DNA from: Phycisphaerales bacterium
GTDB taxonomy: Bacteria; Planctomycetota; Phycisphaerae; Phycisphaerales; UBA1924
Direction: 5' to 3'
Length of the DNA: 15,551 bases
Assembly (NCBI GenBank): GCA_030680655.1
Contig: JAUXUZ010000276.1
Coordinates: 1-15,551, forward strand
The position numbers were made by a program, and so were the translations under genes. The notes beneath the pieces are model-generated. The model had not been told where the DNA came from. It saw only the letters and a list, made by a program, of their open reading frames with translations, and did not search any database. Positions 1 through 7,237 of this stretch are shown one piece after another; within the stretch, counting starts at the first letter, position 1, and each line of letters opens with the position of its first letter.

Positions 1-1
1 G

Positions 2-301
2 CCGGGCGGCCGCCTGACGCACCAGCTGCGGCTTGTCGACGCCTCCACGCCCACGCGCCGCGGGAAGCCGCGCGGCACCACCGGCGCGGAGGTCTGGGTG
101 CGCCTGATCGACGCGGGCCAGCCGACGCCGACGGACCCGAAGATGTTCTCGTACCTCAGCCTCGCCACCCGGACGACCCTCCGCACCGATTTCCCAGTCG
201 ATGCGGGCGGCAAGACGGCGGTCTACATGCTGCGGTGGGTGTCGACCCGCGGCGCGGTCGGGCCGTGGAGCGATGTGGTGACGGGCACGGTCGCGGCCTG
301 A
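2..301 (+). CDS. Hypothetical protein, C-terminal part (5' end outside window)
   Basis: The frame is open from the left edge to a TGA at 299-301, giving about 99 residues of a longer protein. The segment has alternating hydrophobic strands and ends with a pattern like AVYMLRWVSTRGAVGPWS, resembling the last beta-sandwich (fibronectin-III-like) domain of hypothetical proteins common in planctomycetes and other environmental bacteria. The GKTAVYMLRW strand followed by a GPWS motif is the main support for a FnIII-like fold. The motif containing KPRGTTGAEVWVRL lies upstream of the only possible internal start (GTG at 98), so that GTG is unlikely to be the real start. I cannot assign a function. 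The gene converges on copA, with an 83-bp gap containing a GC-rich hairpin. Confidence 0.7.
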   Translation, partial: PGGRLTHQLRLVDASTPTRRGKPRGTTGAEVWVRLIDAGQPTPTDPKMFSYLSLATRTTLRTDFPVDAGGKTAVYMLRWVSTRGAVGPWSDVVTGTVAA

Positions 302-309
302 ACCACGCG

Positions 310-345
310 GCAGCGCACCGCGGACACCGCGGGGATGTGCGCTGC
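310..345. terminator. GC-rich hairpin between two convergent genes
   Basis: A perfect 9-bp inverted repeat (GCAGCGCAC at 310-318, GTGCGCTGC at 337-345) encloses a second, inner CGCGG/CCGCG pairing. It lies between the stop of the left-edge gene (301) and the stop of copA (385), where a bidirectional terminator is expected. There is no T-tract on either side, so it may instead be a processing or Rho-assisted site. Confidence 0.4.
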
Positions 346-384
346 GCTCGGCCTGCACGGTGCGCCCTTCCAACCCCGTGAACG

Positions 385-2778
385 CTACCGATGGTCCGGG
401 CCCGTGGCTGCGCTGCGGCCAGCGCCCTTCGATCGCGCCAGCCGCAGGCTGTTGAGCACCACGCTCACGCTGCTGAAGGCCATCGCGCTGCTGGCGATGA
501 TCGGTGACAGCAGCCAGCCCGTCAGCGGGTAGAGCACGCCCGCCGCGATGGGGATGCCGATGAGGTTGTAGACAAACGCCCAGAAGAGGTTCTGGCGGAT
601 GGTGCGCATCGTGTCGCGCGACAGCGCGATCGCCTCGGGCACAGCGCGCAGGTCGCCGCGGATGAGCGTGATGTCCGACGACTCGATCGCTACATCCGTG
701 CCGGTGCCGATGGCGAAGCCGACATCGGCCTGCGCCAGCGCCGGCGCATCGTTGATGCCATCGCCCACCATGCCGACGGTGAACCCCTCCGACTGGAGCC
801 TCTTGACGTGCTCCGCCTTGTCCTTGGGCAGCACCTCGGCGAAGACCGAGTCAACACCCACCTGCGCTGCCACCGCGTCGGCCGTGCGCTGGTTGTCGCC
901 GGTCATCATCACCACGCGGAGGCCGGCCGCTCGCATCGCGGCGATGGCCTCCTTCGACTCGGCCCGCACGCGGTCGGCGACGGCGACCAGCCCCGCCTCG
1001 CGGCCGTCGATGGCGATGAACATCGGCGTGCGCCCCTGCGCTGCCAGCTCCGCCGCCTTGGGCTCGAGCGTGAGGGTGATGCCGCGCTGCGTCAGCAGGG
1101 CCGCCTTGCCGATGAGCAGCGCGCGGCCATCCACGGTCGCCTCGACCCCGTGCCCCACGACCGCGCGGAAGTCGGTCGGCTCTGAGAGCGTGAGACCCTG
1201 CTCGGTGGCGCTGCGCACGATCGCCGCGGCGAGTGGATGCTCGCTGTGCTTCTCCGCCGAGGCGGCGAGGCGGAGGAGTTCCTGCTCCGTCACCTCGCTG
1301 CCGGCGGCGGGCACGGTGTCGGTCAGGTTGGGCTTGCCTTCGGTGATGGTGCCGGTCTTGTCGAGCACGAGGGCGGTGAGCTTGTGCGCCGTCTCCAGCG
1401 CCTCGCCACCCTTGATGAGGATGCCGCGCTCGGCCCCGCGCCCCGTGCCGACCATGATCGCCGTCGGCGTCGCCAGCCCCAGGGCGCAGGGGCAGGCGAT
1501 GATGAGCACCGAGACCGAGGTGACCAGCGCCATGCTCAGCCGTGTGTCGGTCGGTGAGACGAACCACCAGACCGCGAAGGTGGCCAGCGCCACCGCGATG
1601 ACGATGGGCACGAAGATGCCGCTGATGCGGTCGGCGAGGCGCGCGATGGGGGCCTTGCTCCCCTGCGCCTCCTGCACCAGCTTCACGATCTGCTGCAGCG
1701 CGGTGTCGGCGCCGACCTTGGCGGTGGTGATCCGCAGCGCGCCGGTGGTGTTCATGGTGGCGCCGAAGACGTTGTCGCCGGGGTGCTTCTCCACCGGCAC
1801 GCTCTCGCCGGTCAGCATCGATTCGTCCACCGCCGATGCGCCGCTCTCGATGCGCCCGTCGACGGGGATCTTCTCACCCGGCCGGACGGCGACCACATCC
1901 CCCACCGCTACATCCTCGACGGGCACATCGTGCTCGGCGCCGTCGCGGATCACCCGCGCGGTGCGGGCCTGCATGCCGATCAGCCGCTTGATCGCCGCGC
2001 TGGTGCGGCCCGTCGCCCGGGCCTCGAAGTACTTGCCCAGCAGGATCAGCACGATGATGACCGCCGCGGCCTCGTAGTAGACCGGCACCATCGCCATGCC
2101 ATCCATCGCGCCCGCCGCGTGCTCGGCTGCGCCGCCGCCGACGCCCGCGAAGAACCCCGGCCAGACCGTCGCCGCCAGCGAATAGACGTACGCCGCGCCG
2201 GTGCCCATCGCGACCAGCGTGTCCATGTTGGCGCTGCCGTGCAGCGCGCCCTTCCAGGCGGAGCGGAAGAACGGCCACCCGCACCAGAAGAGCACCGGCG
2301 TCGTCAGCGCCAGCTGCAGCCAGTTGATCCACGGCACGTTGAAGGCGGCGATGCTCCCGTGCGACATCGCGATCACCAGCACCGGCAGGGCGAGCGCTGC
2401 GCCGACGATCATCTTGGTCAGCAGCTGGCGGCGCTCCGCGTCACCAACGTTCATGTGCGCGGAGTGGTCATCGCCCGCCGCATCCATCGCCGCGTGATCA
2501 TGCCCCGGGTGCCCGTGCGGCGGCAGCACCGCCTTGTAGCCGATGTCATCCACCGCCTTGGCGAGCGCAGCGGGGCCGGTGGCGGCGGCGTTGTACTTCA
2601 CCGTCGCCACCTTGGTCGCGTAGTTCACGCTGGCCGAGGTGACGCCCGGCTGCTTGCTCAGCCGCCGCTCGATGGTGCTGGCGCACGAGGCACAGGTCAT
2701 CCCCTCGATCGGCAGGTCGCAGCGTTCGTCCGCCGGGACGGCCGCCTGCCCCTTTTCGTGCTGGTGCGTGTGGTCCAT
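385..2778 (-). CDS. copA: Cu+-exporting P1B-type ATPase
   Basis: This 797-residue protein pumps Cu+ out of the cytoplasm using ATP. In order it shows: one N-terminal heavy-metal-associated domain (about 20-85) with the MTCASC copper site; a His/Asp-rich linker (88-108); transmembrane segments from about 122; the actuator TGES loop (323-326); the membrane CPC metal motif (C429-P-C431); the phosphorylation site DKTGT (473-477); the HP dipeptide of the nucleotide domain (514-515); and the hinge GDGIND (672-677). YN in the penultimate helix (737-738) and MxxSS in the last helix (M766, S769-S770) match the Cu+-specific P1B-1 class. Length is normal for the family. The ATG at 2778 has an AGGA-type ribosome site and lies 15 nt after csoR, so it is the last gene of the copZ-csoR-copA unit. 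A Met-rich loop (about 225-231) sits between early helices and is probably periplasmic. Confidence 0.97.
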   Translation of the reverse strand: MDHTHQHEKGQAAVPADERCDLPIEGMTCASCASTIERRLSKQPGVTSASVNYATKVATVKYNAAATGPAALAKAVDDIGYKAVLPPHGHPGHDHAAMDAAGDDHSAHMNVGDAERRQLLTKMIVGAALALPVLVIAMSHGSIAAFNVPWINWLQLALTTPVLFWCGWPFFRSAWKGALHGSANMDTLVAMGTGAAYVYSLAATVWPGFFAGVGGGAAEHAAGAMDGMAMVPVYYEAAAVIIVLILLGKYFEARATGRTSAAIKRLIGMQARTARVIRDGAEHDVPVEDVAVGDVVAVRPGEKIPVDGRIESGASAVDESMLTGESVPVEKHPGDNVFGATMNTTGALRITTAKVGADTALQQIVKLVQEAQGSKAPIARLADRISGIFVPIVIAVALATFAVWWFVSPTDTRLSMALVTSVSVLIIACPCALGLATPTAIMVGTGRGAERGILIKGGEALETAHKLTALVLDKTGTITEGKPNLTDTVPAAGSEVTEQELLRLAASAEKHSEHPLAAAIVRSATEQGLTLSEPTDFRAVVGHGVEATVDGRALLIGKAALLTQRGITLTLEPKAAELAAQGRTPMFIAIDGREAGLVAVADRVRAESKEAIAAMRAAGLRVVMMTGDNQRTADAVAAQVGVDSVFAEVLPKDKAEHVKRLQSEGFTVGMVGDGINDAPALAQADVGFAIGTGTDVAIESSDITLIRGDLRAVPEAIALSRDTMRTIRQNLFWAFVYNLIGIPIAAGVLYPLTGWLLSPIIASSAMAFSSVSVVLNSLRLARSKGAGRSAATGPDHR

Positions 2779-2793
2779 CGTGTGATCCTCGCT

Positions 2794-3180
2794 CTAGCGT
2801 GCCAGCTTTGACATCACATCCATCAACTCGTCGCACATCGCCTCAGACTCGGCCGGGCCGGCCTTGACCGCCGCCCTCGCGCAGTGCTTGAGGTGGTTCT
2901 TGAGCAGGTTCTTCGCGACCGCCCGCAGCGACTCCTGCGCGGCGGCGATCTGAACGATGACATCCGTGCAGTAACGGTCATCTTCCACCATCTTCGCGAT
3001 GCCGCGCACCTGCCCCTCCGCACGCCGCAGGCGCGTGATGTTGGCCGCCTTCAGCGCCGGCTCAACGGCCACGGCCCTGCGGCCGGGCCCATCGTCAACG
3101 CCGCACGGTGCCGTCCCGCACGGGCAGGCGGCCGCCTTGACGGCCGCCCGAACCGCTGGTTTCTTGCTCGGTTGCTTCAC
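2794..3180 (-). CDS. csoR: CsoR-family copper-sensing repressor with Cys-rich N-terminal extension
   Basis: This 128-residue all-alpha repressor of the CsoR/RcnR (DUF156) family is expected to bind Cu+ and then release its operator. The core (about 44-128) contains the LRRAEGQVRGI helix, and Cys71, His96 and Cys100 keep the 25- and 4-residue spacing of the Cys-His-Cys Cu+ site known in CsoR. That spacing, plus its place between a copper chaperone and a copper ATPase, argues for copper rather than nickel or sulfide sensing. The start is a GTG at 3178-3180 preceded by GGAGGT. About 43 residues precede the usual family start; they are Lys/Ala-rich and contain the motif CPCGTAPC (19-26), which the classical proteins lack. 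The likely target is the palindrome at 3546-3563. The gene lies 36 nt after copZ. Confidence 0.93.
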   Translation of the reverse strand: MKQPSKKPAVRAAVKAAACPCGTAPCGVDDGPGRRAVAVEPALKAANITRLRRAEGQVRGIAKMVEDDRYCTDVIVQIAAAQESLRAVAKNLLKNHLKHCARAAVKAGPAESEAMCDELMDVMSKLAR

Positions 3181-3216
3181 GATGACCTCCGGTGGTGGTG
3201 AGCAGAAGTGCCCGGC

Positions 3217-3495
3217 TTACCCGCAGCACGACGGACCGCTGCCGCAACACCCGCCGCTCTTGGCCGGCGCCGCCGCGGGCGCAGGCCGCGCTTCAAACCC
3301 CGCCTCGTTGATCGCCGCGACGGCCGCCTTCGCGCCCTCTGAACCGGCCACAACGACCGATGCGCTGCCGATGGCGACCTGCTTGACCTCAACCCCGGGC
3401 ACGCCCTGGAGCGCCCTGGTCACGCCGGCGACGCAGGTTCCGCAGCTCATGCCGTCGATCGCGATGTTCACGGTGGTCTTCTCGGTGGTGTTCAT
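3217..3495 (-). CDS. copZ: CopZ-like copper chaperone (HMA domain) with Cys-rich tail
   Basis: The protein has 92 residues when started at the ATG at 3495, which has an AGGAG ribosome site 7-8 nt upstream. A start 13 codons further upstream is possible but has no such site and would run toward the promoter. The protein is a single heavy-metal-associated domain (about 5-70) with the site MSCGTC and the expected beta-alpha-beta-beta-alpha-beta pattern. It should carry Cu+ in the cytoplasm and deliver it to CopA. The C-terminus is unusual: after an Ala/Pro linker it ends GGCCGSGPSCCG, four extra cysteines in two CC pairs that could form a second metal site. It is the first gene after the CsoR-type operator, so it should be copper-induced together with csoR and copA. 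Confidence 0.93.
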   Translation of the reverse strand: MNTTEKTTVNIAIDGMSCGTCVAGVTRALQGVPGVEVKQVAIGSASVVVAGSEGAKAAVAAINEAGFEARPAPAAAPAKSGGCCGSGPSCCG

Positions 3496-3545
3496 GCTGA
3501 TACTCCTTGTGTTCGAACCCGAAGGACGGCCCACGGCGGGCCACT

Positions 3546-3563
3546 ATACCCCCCCGGGGGTAT
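3546..3563 (-). promoter_or_regulatory. CsoR-type operator overlapping the copZ-csoR-copA promoter
   Basis: An 18-bp palindrome has arms ATACCCCC and GGGGGTAT around a 2-bp centre. TA-flanked runs of C then G are the known signature of CsoR operators. On the minus strand a -10-like TATAGT (3543-3548) overlaps its edge, placing transcription start near 3536 and leaving a leader of about 40 nt before copZ (3495). The -35 region is not recognisable, as is common for metal-regulated promoters. Bound CsoR would cover the -10/-35 spacer. Confidence 0.85.
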
Positions 3564-3688
3564 CTATGCGCGGGGCGTACCTCCGGTTCGGTGCCCGCCA
3601 AGAAAACTTCGGACACTCTTCGCGCCCTTCGATGACCAGGCCCTCCCCCGCATCCCCACGCACGGAACGGCTCGCGGTGCACGCACAA

Positions 3689-3721
3689 GCCCCGCCGGCA
3701 ACAGACGGCGTTCGGCGGGGC
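3689..3721 (-). terminator. Hairpin downstream of the multicopper oxidase gene
   Basis: A perfect 9-bp stem (GCCCCGCCG at 3689-3697 with CGGCGGGGC at 3713-3721) surrounds a 15-nt loop. It lies 30 nt past the oxidase stop and upstream of the CsoR operator, so it probably separates the two copper transcription units. The following minus-strand bases are only weakly T-rich, so termination strength is uncertain. Confidence 0.5.
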
Positions 3722-3750
3722 CCGTCGCTCAATCTGACCGATCGGACGCT

Positions 3751-5274
3751 CTACGGCGCGCTGTGCCCCGCGCCGTGCACCGGGGGCATCTGGTGTTCCG
3801 GTGCCCGTCCGTGGCTGTCGGGCTTGGCCAGTTCCCACGACTTCACCGCCGCCGCCGGGGCGCGGGGCGCGCTGCTCGCGTCGCCCGCGATCTTGTTGCG
3901 CTTGAGCGATTCCTCCGTTGCCGGCAGTGAGAGCGTCCCCTCCGGCGGCGCATACCAGCCCGGGTCGGTGTCGTAGTTCGCGAGGCCGTCGCGCACTTTC
4001 AGAATCGTAAACATGCCGCCCATGGTGATCTCGTCGTAGGGGCCCATGCCCCCCACCATCGGGATGCTGTTGGGCGGGACCGCCATGCCCATCTCGGTCA
4101 TGCCACCCATGCCGTGCTGACCCATGGTCATGTAGTCGGGGAGGAGCTTGCGCACCTTGCTGTCGAGCCCGCTCGCGTCGACGCCGATCATGTTCGGCAC
4201 GCCGTGGCCCATCTGGTTCATCACGTGGTGGGTCATGTGGCAGTGCATCGCCCAGTCGCCGGGGTAGTCGGCGACGAACTCCACCGTGCGCGTCGAGCCG
4301 ACGGGCACCAGCACGGTCGTCTCGGGCCAGCGCCCAGCCTGCGGGATCACGCCGCCGTCGGTCTCGGTGACGGTGAAGAAGTACCCGTGGAGGTGGATCG
4401 GGTGGTGGTTCATCGCCGAGAGGTTGCCGATGCGGATGCGGACACGGTCGCCCTTCTTGACGATCAGCGGCTGCGTGCCGGGGAAGCACTTGGCGTTCAT
4501 CGTCAGGGTGTTGAACTCCATCATCTCGTTGGGGTCGGGGCGGCTGGCCCCCACGTTGATGCTCCACTCGTGCAGCATGAGCACGAAGTCGCGGTCGGGG
4601 CGCGGGCCCTCGGGGCTGCGCGGGTGCACCACGATCATGCCGGTCATGCCCAGGCCCATCTGGGTCATCTCGTCGTGGTGGGCGTGGTACATCAGCGTGC
4701 CGTGCTGGCGGAGCGTGAACTCGTACATGTACGTCTCGCCGGGCGCGATCGCTTTCTGGCTCAGCCCGCCGACGCCGTCCATCCCGCTCTCCAGCAGCAC
4801 GCCGTGCCAGTGCACGGTCGTCAGTGCGCTGAGCCTGTTGGTGACGAAGATGCGCACGCGGTCGCCCTCGACCAGCTCCAGCACCGGCCCGTGCACGCTC
4901 CCGTTGTACCCCCAGCACGTCGCCTTGAGGTTGGGCGCAAACTCGTGCTCAACCTCCTCGGCCACCATGTGAAAGACCTTCCAGCCGTCCACGAGCGTGT
5001 ACGGCAGCGTCCAGCCGTTGGGGACCACCACGGGGGTGTAGTCCTTGCCGGGCTCGCCGGGCGCTTCATGGGCCGAGCCCTTTGCCCGCGGCGGCGCAGG
5101 GGCGCTCGGCGCGCCGTGATCGGCGTGCGTAGGCGGCTGCGCTGCGCTGGCCGATTGACGGCCCGCCAGGAGCAGGGCGCCCCCCGCCAGCGCGCTGGCG
5201 CTGAGCACATCCCGTCGGGTAAGCGTTGGCTGCGGCTTCATCGCCTGGTCATCGCGGGTGTTGTCGGTGGGCAT
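3751..5274 (-). CDS. Tat-exported multicopper oxidase (copper-resistance type)
   Basis: This 507-residue protein starts at an ATG overlapping the upstream TGA (ATGA) with an AGGAGG ribosome site. A twin-arginine leader (LTRRDVLSAS at 18-27, hydrophobic core, AlaAla-type cleavage near 45) implies folded export with copper already loaded. The four copper-site motifs are present: HWHG (155-158), HAHH (197-200), HPIHLHG (291-297) and HCHMTHHVMNQM (344-355). The last supplies the type 1 Cys345 and axial Met355. A Met/Gly-rich region (382-421) follows; Met-rich segments in CueO and PcoA/CopA bind Cu+ and help its oxidation. The likely role is oxidising periplasmic Cu+ to less toxic Cu2+. Length and motifs fit three-domain copper oxidases. 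It is the last gene of a coupled HMBD-TolC-oxidase series. The exact substrate cannot be fixed from sequence; a laccase-like role is possible. Confidence 0.93.
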   Translation of the reverse strand: MPTDNTRDDQAMKPQPTLTRRDVLSASALAGGALLLAGRQSASAAQPPTHADHGAPSAPAPPRAKGSAHEAPGEPGKDYTPVVVPNGWTLPYTLVDGWKVFHMVAEEVEHEFAPNLKATCWGYNGSVHGPVLELVEGDRVRIFVTNRLSALTTVHWHGVLLESGMDGVGGLSQKAIAPGETYMYEFTLRQHGTLMYHAHHDEMTQMGLGMTGMIVVHPRSPEGPRPDRDFVLMLHEWSINVGASRPDPNEMMEFNTLTMNAKCFPGTQPLIVKKGDRVRIRIGNLSAMNHHPIHLHGYFFTVTETDGGVIPQAGRWPETTVLVPVGSTRTVEFVADYPGDWAMHCHMTHHVMNQMGHGVPNMIGVDASGLDSKVRKLLPDYMTMGQHGMGGMTEMGMAVPPNSIPMVGGMGPYDEITMGGMFTILKVRDGLANYDTDPGWYAPPEGTLSLPATEESLKRNKIAGDASSAPRAPAAAVKSWELAKPDSHGRAPEHQMPPVHGAGHSAP

Positions 5275-6698
5275 CAGTGGCCTCCTGAGCCGGCACCGCC
5301 GGCTGTGCTGGTGGTGGACTCAAGCGATTGACCGGTCGCCGCAAACGGTGTCAGGCGACCGGCGAGAACGTGGTCAAGCTCCGCGCTGGCCCTCCAGTAC
5401 CCGTGGAGCGACGCGACGTACGCCGCGCCCGCTTCGACCTGGTCGCGCCGTGCCTGCAGCAGTTGAAACGGCGACACCTGCATCGCGTTGTACTGCAGCT
5501 GCGTCTCGTCAACAAGGCGCTGCCGCAGCGGGAGAATCACCTGCTGGTAGTAGCGGGCGCGAGCGTGCGCCGCGGCCATCCCCGCGTGGGCGGCCCGCAC
5601 CCGGGCCCGGACCTCAACGGCCCGAGCGAACGTGCGCTCAACCGCCTGTCGGTAACGCGCGTCGGCTTCGCTCGGCGCTGCCTGGCCCTGGTCAAAGAGC
5701 GGGATGGGCACACTCAGCGACGGCCCCACCGTCCACGAACCGTCAACATCCTTCTCCGCCGCCGCGCCGACCTCGGCTCCCTCCAGCCGTGACCACGGAC
5801 GGGCGATCGCCGCCGACCGCGCCGCGATCTCCACCTCGCGCTGCAACAGCGCCAGGTCCAGGCTCGCGTCGATCGCGCGGCCCTCTAACCCCTTCAGCGG
5901 TGCAACATCGTCCGGCAGCGCGGGGAGCCGCCCGGCCGCACGCCACACCGTCTGTTCACCCCAGAGCCCCATGAGTGCGTTGAGGTGCTCGCGCGCCTGC
6001 GCAGCGCTCGACTCCGCGGCCGCCAGGTCCACTTTTGCCTGTTCGAAGATCGCCCGCTCGTTCAGCAGGTCGAGCTCGCGGAAGTTGCCCGCGGCTCGCA
6101 GGCGCTTGGCGAGTTCGAACGCCGCATCGGTCGCCTCGAGCACGGTGGCACGCATCTCTCGGGCCTGCTCGGCAGCCTGATAGCCGTAGAAAGCCGTCCG
6201 AACCTCAAATGCCGCGTCGAGCACCGCCGCCGTCACACGCAGTTTGGCCGCCTCGAACTCGGCCTCGGCCCGGCGCTGATGGAGGGGCATCGCGAGCAGG
6301 CTCACAAAGTCCTGCGCGACATCGAGGACAACCACCTGCCCGCCGCCCCCTGAGGCGAACCGAAGCTCGCCGCTGAAGACCGGGTTCCGCAGCAATCCCG
6401 CCTGCACCACATCTGCCTGCGCGAGGTTCAACTCCTCGTACACGGCCTGCAAGCCGCGGTTGTTGAGGAGGGCGACCTGCACGGCCCCGTCGGCCGAGAG
6501 CTCTGAACCGAGCAGCGCTCCGACGGCCGCCGCGGCTTGAGCATCCTCCTGCGTGCCGTTGTTCCAGTGCGGGCGCAGGCCGCTGCGCTCGAACACCGAT
6601 GCGCCGACCTGGTCGAACCCTTTGCCGGGCTCGAAAGATGCGCACCCAGCCAGCAGGACGAGCCCGAGCGCTGCGCTTATGAGCATGCACCTGGTCAT
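5274..6698 (-). CDS. TolC/CusC-type outer-membrane efflux lipoprotein
   Basis: The 474-residue product starts at an ATG overlapping the previous TGA, with a GGAGG site 8 nt upstream; the open frame upstream of it overlaps the preceding gene and is not real. The N-terminus MTRCMLISAALGLVLLAGC is a lipoprotein signal with lipid-bearing Cys19, as in CusC/CzcC channels. Two outer-membrane efflux repeats follow (about 70-250 and 275-447), each with long Ala/Glu/Arg-rich amphipathic helices suited to the periplasmic alpha-barrel. The phrase PIPLFDQGQA (331-340) is typical of the second repeat in metal-efflux members. It should form a trimeric channel through the outer membrane. No RND pump or membrane-fusion partner is encoded here; its direct neighbours are an HMBD lipoprotein and a multicopper oxidase. 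Confidence 0.9.
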   Translation of the reverse strand: MTRCMLISAALGLVLLAGCASFEPGKGFDQVGASVFERSGLRPHWNNGTQEDAQAAAAVGALLGSELSADGAVQVALLNNRGLQAVYEELNLAQADVVQAGLLRNPVFSGELRFASGGGGQVVVLDVAQDFVSLLAMPLHQRRAEAEFEAAKLRVTAAVLDAAFEVRTAFYGYQAAEQAREMRATVLEATDAAFELAKRLRAAGNFRELDLLNERAIFEQAKVDLAAAESSAAQAREHLNALMGLWGEQTVWRAAGRLPALPDDVAPLKGLEGRAIDASLDLALLQREVEIAARSAAIARPWSRLEGAEVGAAAEKDVDGSWTVGPSLSVPIPLFDQGQAAPSEADARYRQAVERTFARAVEVRARVRAAHAGMAAAHARARYYQQVILPLRQRLVDETQLQYNAMQVSPFQLLQARRDQVEAGAAYVASLHGYWRASAELDHVLAGRLTPFAATGQSLESTTSTAGGAGSGGH

Positions 6699-7159
6699 TG
6701 CGAACCTCCAGCCGCCTTGGCGGGCACGAGCTTCATGTTGCACTTTGGGCACCGCTGGTCGGGCTTGTCGCTCACTACCTCCGGGTGCATCGGGCAGGTG
6801 AACAACGCCGCAGGGGCTGCTGGAGGCGCTGCGCCGCCTGCCCCATGGCCCGTGTGCTGGGCCGGCGCAGCGTGCGGCGTGCGCGGGGTCTCTTCGGTCG
6901 GTAACACGTCGAGGGTGCTTGAGCGAGCAACCGGCGGCGCCTCGTGTGCGCCCGTGTTTGCCGGGTGGTTCTGCGGAAAGATCGGAGAGGTGTACGGCGC
7001 AGCGCAGCCCAGAGCCGCAAGCGTCACAGCTGACAGAGCCACCGCGGCAGCACGGAGCGCCCGGCGATGTTGACCGGCAGCGCCGGCGCGTCGATCCGGC
7101 TCGGGCGTGACGGGCACAGCGGAGTACTCGGCGGGTGCGAGAGGGTGGGTCGGTTTCAC
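6695..7159 (-). CDS. Lipoprotein with C-terminal heavy-metal-binding domain (HMBD)
   Basis: The start chosen is GTG at 7157-7159, preceded by GGAGA about 10 nt upstream. An in-frame GTG at 7210 would add 17 residues but has no ribosome site and places the signal too far inward. The 154-residue product has a basic stretch (RRALR), a hydrophobic segment ending in the lipobox LAALGC (Cys52), a Pro/His-rich linker, and a C-terminal domain FTCPMHPEV...CPKCNMKLVP (120-146). That domain matches the small HMBD family (YTCPMHP...CPxCGMxL), which usually sits at the front of CusB-type adaptors or metal ATPases. Predicted ligands are Cys122, His125, Cys137, Cys140 and Met142. Here it stands alone, anchored to a membrane. 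The unusually long N-region before the signal (about 33 residues) is odd. It overlaps the TolC-like gene by 4 nt. Confidence 0.85.
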   Translation of the reverse strand: MKPTHPLAPAEYSAVPVTPEPDRRAGAAGQHRRALRAAAVALSAVTLAALGCAAPYTSPIFPQNHPANTGAHEAPPVARSSTLDVLPTEETPRTPHAAPAQHTGHGAGGAAPPAAPAALFTCPMHPEVVSDKPDQRCPKCNMKLVPAKAAGGSQ

Positions 7160-7237
7160 GGGTCGTTCTCCGGGGGTTGCTCGGCAAAGCCCCGCCGCGT
7201 GCGTCAACACGCGAGGGGATGACTTTCACCTGGCAGT

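Noticed and set aside
599..2077. Long plus-strand open frame of 492 codons opposite copA
   Set aside because: Its product is Ser/Ala/Arg-rich with no domain, it is exactly antisense to a clear P-type ATPase, and it is explained by third-position GC bias.
3544..3732. Small minus-strand frame between the oxidase and copZ
   Set aside because: It overlaps both the operator and the hairpin, has no ribosome site, and its sequence has no recognisable feature.
3389..4918. Minus-strand open frame of 509 codons overlapping the oxidase and the copZ promoter
   Set aside because: It is a shifted frame of the oxidase, rich in Arg/Pro/His, and crosses the CsoR operator and a hairpin.
4114..5331. Plus-strand open frame of 405 codons opposite the multicopper oxidase
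   Set aside because: Its His/Val/Ala-rich low-complexity product mirrors the oxidase codons; there is no ribosome site or family feature.
6699..7229. Upstream extension of the TolC-like frame
   Set aside because: It overlaps the HMBD lipoprotein gene in another frame, whereas the ATG at 6698 has a strong ribosome site and begins a lipoprotein signal.
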